In this document: piece by piece, positions 44,882 to 47,966 of the stretch
Layout: each line of letters begins with the position of its first letter
Position numbering within the stretch: the first letter of the stretch is position 1
Source: an uncultured Collinsella sp.
GTDB lineage: Bacteria > Actinomycetota > Coriobacteriia > Coriobacteriales > Coriobacteriaceae
Length of the DNA stretch: 47,966 nt
Direction: 5' to 3'
Assembly (NCBI GenBank): GCA_900757495.1
Contig: CAAENX010000022.1
Span: forward strand, 1 to 47,966
The notes under the pieces: generated by a model
What the model saw: only the letters and a program-made list of their open reading frames with translations
What the model was told of the DNA's origin: nothing
Databases searched by the model: none
Made by a program: the position numbers and the translations under genes

Positions 44882-44909
44882 ACTGTTCTATAGATAGATG
44901 GAGTGGCAC

Positions 44910-46190
44910 ATGATTCGAGCTGCCCTGACGGTCGAAGAAGCTCTGGAGGGCATGAAGGCCCTGGAGCCCAAGATTAAAAACTATGCGCGTCTGGTTGTCC
45001 ACAAGGGCGTAAACGTCAAGCCCGGCCAGGAGGTTGTCGTTCAGTCTCCGGTTGAGTGCGCGCCTTTTGCCCGCGTGGTGGTCGCGGAGGCTTATGACGC
45101 CGGCGCTGGCCACGTGACGGTCATTTGGGCCGATGATGCCGTGACACGGCTTACGTACGAGCATGTCGATAAAAGCTATTTTGAGCAGACGCCCGAGTGG
45201 AAGCGCCTGCAGCTGGATTCCTTGGCTCAAGATGGCGCCTGCTTTATCTTTATCGAGGGCGCGGATCCTGCGGCTCTCAAGGGTATCGATCCGGCCAAGC
45301 CCGCCGCGGCTTCCAAGGCAAGGAATACGCAGTGTAAGGTCTTCCGCCGTGGGCTGGACTACAACATCAACCCGTGGTGCATCGCTGGCGCGCCGGTCGT
45401 TGCCTGGGCTCGTGAGGTGTTCTCGGGCGATGCGGATGAGGTTGCAATCTATAAACTATGGAATGCGATTCTGCACACCGCTCGTGCCGATGGCCAGGAC
45501 CCGGAGAGCGACTGGGAACTCCATGACGCGGCGTTCGAAAAGAACCTGCGTTTCCTGAACGACAATCGTTTTGACCGCCTGCGTTACACCGCGGCAAATG
45601 GAACCGATCTGACGATTGGCATGACGAAGGGTCACGAGTGGGCCGGCGGCAAGGGCAAGACGCCCGATGGGCACCCCTTCTTCCCCAACATTCCCACCGA
45701 GGAAGTCTTCACCTCGCCTGATCGTATGCGCGCCGACGGTATCGTGTACTCGGCCATGCCGCTCATTCACCACGGTAACAAGGTTGACGATTTTTGGATT
45801 AAGTTCGAGGCCGGCCGCGTAGTGGACTACGATGCCCGCGTGGGCAAGGCGACGCTTGCGAGCATCATTGACACCGACGAAGGTGCCGCTCATCTGGGTG
45901 AGGCCGCGCTCATTTCCAAGAACACTCCGATCCGCGAAAGTGGCGTTCTGTTCTATGACACGCTCTATGACGAGAACGCTAGCTGCCACCTTGCGCTAGG
46001 TGTCGGTTTCCCCGAATGTATCGAGGGTGGGTACGACATGTCCAAGGATGAGCTCCTGGAGCATGGCGTTAACGTCTCGAGCACGCACGTCGATTTTATG
46101 ATCGGCACGGACGACATCGATATTACGGGCATCACACCTGATGGACGTGAAGTTGTGATTTTCCAGAACGGCCAATGGAGTTGGGAATAG
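44910..46190 (+). CDS. M29-family metallo-aminopeptidase
   Basis: Peptidase of 426 residues of the thermophilic aminopeptidase (M29) family. Metal ligands are visible in NIPTEEVFTSP, GEAALI, the YDENASCHLALG region and STHVDFMIG. A glycine-rich loop between them (WAGGKGKTPDGH) is characteristic. ATG 44910 has GGAG 6 bp upstream; an in-frame ATG 12 bases earlier is rejected. It stands alone after a terminator, before tRNA-Lys. Confidence 0.9.
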   Translation: MIRAALTVEEALEGMKALEPKIKNYARLVVHKGVNVKPGQEVVVQSPVECAPFARVVVAEAYDAGAGHVTVIWADDAVTRLTYEHVDKSYFEQTPEWKRLQLDSLAQDGACFIFIEGADPAALKGIDPAKPAAASKARNTQCKVFRRGLDYNINPWCIAGAPVVAWAREVFSGDADEVAIYKLWNAILHTARADGQDPESDWELHDAAFEKNLRFLNDNRFDRLRYTAANGTDLTIGMTKGHEWAGGKGKTPDGHPFFPNIPTEEVFTSPDRMRADGIVYSAMPLIHHGNKVDDFWIKFEAGRVVDYDARVGKATLASIIDTDEGAAHLGEAALISKNTPIRESGVLFYDTLYDENASCHLALGVGFPECIEGGYDMSKDELLEHGVNVSSTHVDFMIGTDDIDITGITPDGREVVIFQNGQWSWE

Positions 46191-46218
46191 TCCCAGACCG
46201 TGGTACAATGCCACCCGC

Positions 46219-46294
46219 GGGCCGTTAGCTCAGCTGGCAGAGCAGGGGACTTTTAATCCCAAGGTCCAGGGTTCGAACCCCTGACGGCCCACCA
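46219..46294 (+). tRNA. tRNA-Lys (anticodon TTT), CCA encoded
   Basis: Acceptor GGGCCGT pairs with ACGGCCC, the loop CTTTTAA gives anticodon TTT (46252-46254), and GGTTCGAACCC is the T-arm. A possible promoter TACAAT lies at 46204. The 3' end is duplicated 176 bp later. Confidence 0.95.
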
Positions 46295-46303
46295 TAGAAA
46301 AGA

Positions 46304-46334
46304 AAAGCGACTGGCGGATGCCGGCCGCTTTTTT
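46304..46334 (+). terminator. terminator of tRNA-Lys
   Basis: GCGACTGGC and GCCGGCCGC form a stem with one A-C mismatch and one G-U pair, followed by six T. Confidence 0.75.
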
Positions 46335-46346
46335 GTTGCCGGTACA

Positions 46347-46360
46347 CGGGTTCGAACCCG
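46347..46360. repeat. T-arm-like palindrome after the tRNA-Lys terminator
   Basis: CGGGTTCGAACCCG is a perfect 14-bp palindrome resembling a tRNA T-stem and loop. The same 14 bases recur at 47630-47643. Confidence 0.85.
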
Positions 46361-46487
46361 TCGGGGCGCGGAGCTGAGTAAACGCGTGAGCGTTTGCCAG
46401 CGCAGCGCGCAAGGCGCGAAGCGCCGCAGCGGCCGCCTGCGAAGCAGGCTGAACCCCTGACGGCCCACCCAAAGTAAGGAATACGAA

Positions 46488-47285
46488 ATGAAAACAAATA
46501 GATACGGAATTAGCGGCAGCACATTAAAGATAATAGCAGCCATTTCGATGGTTCTCGATCATGTAAGCAGGATCGTCCTGACCAATGGAATCATGACTCA
46601 CGCATCGTACAGTCAGATATCAGACGAACAGTGGGCGATTCTAAGCGAGGCTTCGGATGTGCTTCATGTTCTTGGCAGAATTGCATTTCCCTTATTTTGC
46701 TTTTTGATAGTTGAGGGATTTTTGCATACTCATGACATAAAGAAGTACCTGCGAAATATGCTTGTCTTCGCAATCATTGCGGAGCCCATATACGATTTCG
46801 TTCAAACCGGGCAACTATTCGACCTTCGGCAACAAAATGTTATGTGTGAGCTCCTGCTTTCCTTGGTCTTTTTGATTATTCTGGAAAAGATACGAAGCCT
46901 TTCAAAATGGAAGAGATGCATCGCAGAAATTGCTCTGATTGTTTTGACAGCACTGGCAGCTGAATACACTAAACTAGATGGCGGTGTGTATGGCATTCTG
47001 CTTGTGGCTGCATTCTATTTATTCCACGACAGCAAGGGCAAGATGTTCTTTGCTGCAGTATGCGCAGTGCTCCTTTCGTCATGCCATATAGTTGGCGGCG
47101 GATTTGAGCTTGCTGCGGCTAATGTACTTAATCCTGATGTTGCTGCCGCGGTTGTTTCGTTGCTGCTTATCAATTTTTATAATGGCAAGCGAGGGCTGAG
47201 GCTGAAATACTTCTTCTACATTTTCTATCCGGCACATCTTGCTCTGCTTTATGGTGTCTCACTTATTGTTTTGAACTGTCTTTAA
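46488..47285 (+). CDS. TraX-family membrane protein
   Basis: Integral membrane protein of 265 residues matching the TraX family: the N-terminal LKIIAAISMVLDHVSRI has the family's charged DH pair, and about seven further hydrophobic segments follow. F-plasmid TraX acetylates pilin, but chromosomal homologues of unknown role are common. AAGGA lies 8 bp before the ATG. Its DNA is much more AT-rich than the flanking genes, which with the tRNA 3'-end copy just upstream suggests transfer. Confidence 0.8.
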   Translation: MKTNRYGISGSTLKIIAAISMVLDHVSRIVLTNGIMTHASYSQISDEQWAILSEASDVLHVLGRIAFPLFCFLIVEGFLHTHDIKKYLRNMLVFAIIAEPIYDFVQTGQLFDLRQQNVMCELLLSLVFLIILEKIRSLSKWKRCIAEIALIVLTALAAEYTKLDGGVYGILLVAAFYLFHDSKGKMFFAAVCAVLLSSCHIVGGGFELAAANVLNPDVAAAVVSLLLINFYNGKRGLRLKYFFYIFYPAHLALLYGVSLIVLNCL

Positions 47286-47307
47286 AAACTCTCAAACAAG
47301 TCTCTGA

Positions 47308-47586
47308 AAGCAGAAACAAATTGACCCTAAGACTGCTTGTGAATTTCAGGAAGACCTGAGAGATGCGAGGATAGACAACGAGGGCTGCAGAAAGATGCTT
47401 CTCAGTTTTCTGGCGGATTGCATGTATCTGTATGAGGATCACTTCCACACACTCATGGATAACAGTGATAAACACGGCAGATCCTCAAAACATGAGGCTG
47501 CGGAGGTCAAACGATGCTTCGAAAGCATGAATGGCAGCGAGAAAATGAGTTCGGAAGCACCCTCTGGATGCTCCAGCATAGAATAG
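47308..47586 (+). pseudogene. open fragment without a proper start, possible gene remnant
   Basis: A frame stays open from 47308 to the TAG at 47584-47586, but no ATG, GTG or TTG with a ribosome binding site opens it; the first in-frame ATG is at 47395. The translation (CEFQEDLRDARIDNEG... SFLADCMYLYEDHFHT, split) looks like a real helical protein rather than noise. I recognise no family. It lies 22 bp after the TraX stop. Confidence 0.35.
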
Positions 47587-47616
47587 AAAGCGATCGGCTC
47601 CGGCTGGTCGCTTTTT
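47587..47616 (+). terminator. intrinsic terminator after the fragment
   Basis: AAAGCGATC and GGTCGCTTT form a stem of about 9 bp with one G-U pair, followed by TT, around a GGCTCCGGCT loop. Confidence 0.75.
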
Positions 47617-47629
47617 AGTTGACGGTGCA

Positions 47630-47643
47630 CGGGTTCGAACCCG
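47630..47643. repeat. T-arm-like palindrome after a terminator, second copy
   Basis: CGGGTTCGAACCCG, identical to 46347-46360. The context GCTTTTTAGTTGACGGTGCA resembles GCTTTTTTGTTGCCGGTACA at the first copy, so the shared unit is longer than the palindrome. Confidence 0.85.
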
Positions 47644-47966
47644 AACTTCTCTATATATAAGAACGCTTGGCGAACAAAACCCGCCTTTTACCGACGGGAA
47701 ACAAATAGCTCATGCTTTTGGAGTAAAGTGGCGCTCCAGAGATGACCGATGCCTTAACACCTATAAACCAGCTGGTCATCGCCAATATCAGAAGCTGCTG
47801 CTTCGAATGCGGCCTCAGTGAAGCAACTGAGGGTTCTATTCATTTGTGAACAAAATATGGAGTGCGCGATTCCCGCCCCCGGGGGCCCTCCGGTCTGGCA
47901 ATATATCTCCTTGCCGCGCGGCCCGGTCGGACAGGATCAGCCGCGGGGCGTGCACCTTGAGAACCG
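47644..47966. other. gene-less 3' edge, possible rRNA leader
   Basis: No gene is convincing here; a 35-codon frame at 47742-47849 has no ribosome binding site. From about 47850 the DNA turns very GC-rich with short stems and ends GTGCACCTTGAGAACCG. That phrase resembles the leader just before 16S rRNA in some actinobacteria, but the window stops before any rRNA. Confidence 0.35.

Larger units (their letters stand above)
46275..46469. repeat. 19-bp direct repeat of the tRNA-Lys 3' end
   Basis: GAACCCCTGACGGCCCACC occurs at 46275-46293, inside tRNA-Lys, and again at 46451-46469, identical over 19 bases. The 157 bp between hold the tRNA terminator, a T-arm-like palindrome (46347-46360) and three small GC hairpins. 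This is the form of an attachment-site pair or a small duplication. Confidence 0.85.

Noticed and set aside
46225..46543. Minus-strand frames over tRNA-Lys and its repeat
   Set aside because: Translations of tRNA and hairpin DNA (phrases such as GFEPWT and GSNPG) are well-known false proteins.
47742..47849. 35-codon frame near the right edge
   Set aside because: No ribosome binding site and too short to judge; it contains a few Cys but no known motif.
1..47966. CRISPR array or insertion sequence
   Set aside because: I found no regularly spaced direct repeats and no transposase or integrase; the only repeats are the palindromes, parS sites, operator motifs and tRNA copies listed.

Overview
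The window is the replication-origin region of a high-GC Gram-positive chromosome. The gene order (gyrA-gyrB-dciA-recF-dnaN-dnaA on the minus strand, then rpmH-rnpA-yidD-yidC-khpB-rsmG-parA-parB on the plus strand), the base composition, a GHKL-ATPase gene in front of dnaA and tandem WYL (PafBC-type) regulators suggest an actinobacterium of class Coriobacteriia, most like Collinsella. That assignment is inference from gene order and protein style; no 16S sequence is present.

Layout. 1-3134: tRNA-Ile, a large near-perfect palindrome and gyrA. 3135-8218: gyrB, then dciA (DUF721), recF and dnaN. 8219-8456: the dnaA-dnaN gap, which carries an AT-rich stretch, a five-unit DnaA-trio and DnaA-box-like sites, so it is the likely unwinding site. 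8457-11549: dnaA and a GHKL ATPase with a Q-rich linker and a winged-helix tail. 11550-11894: a second cluster of DnaA-box-like sites and the rpmH promoter, giving a bipartite oriC. 11895-17003: ribosomal protein, RNase P, membrane insertion, 16S methylation and ParAB genes, with three perfect parS sites just before parA. This block from rsmG on is visibly more AT-rich than its surroundings.

17154-27691: rlmN, ddl, an exonuclease-helicase (DinG type), two WYL regulators facing it, and a very large membrane protein that looks like a catalytically degenerate M28 peptidase split by a disordered insert of roughly 650 residues. 27699-31130: a cell-wall-anchored thioester (TQXA) adhesin with six SpaA/Cna-B-type domains and an LPATG motif.

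31428-37690: a likely defence island next to tRNA-Gly: a small regulator, a fused nuclease-methyltransferase and a specificity subunit form one operon, followed by an AlbA_2/HATPase (Schlafen-like) gene whose upstream region holds five copies of an ACTAATGTAATT-type motif. 37844-46190: purB, a TSCPD protein, a Tat lipoprotein, an OmpR-type two-component system, purC, a small membrane protein and an M29 aminopeptidase.

46219-47966: tRNA-Lys, an exact 19-bp copy of its 3' end, a TraX-family membrane gene, a gene fragment, and a 3' edge that may be the leader of an rRNA operon. Three tRNA T-arm-like palindromes follow terminators in the two tRNA neighbourhoods.

Start codons were corrected where a Shine-Dalgarno sequence decides the matter (gyrB, rpmH, khpB, rsmG, the gene after parB, hsdS, the small regulator, purB, the response regulator, purC, the aminopeptidase and the M28-like gene).
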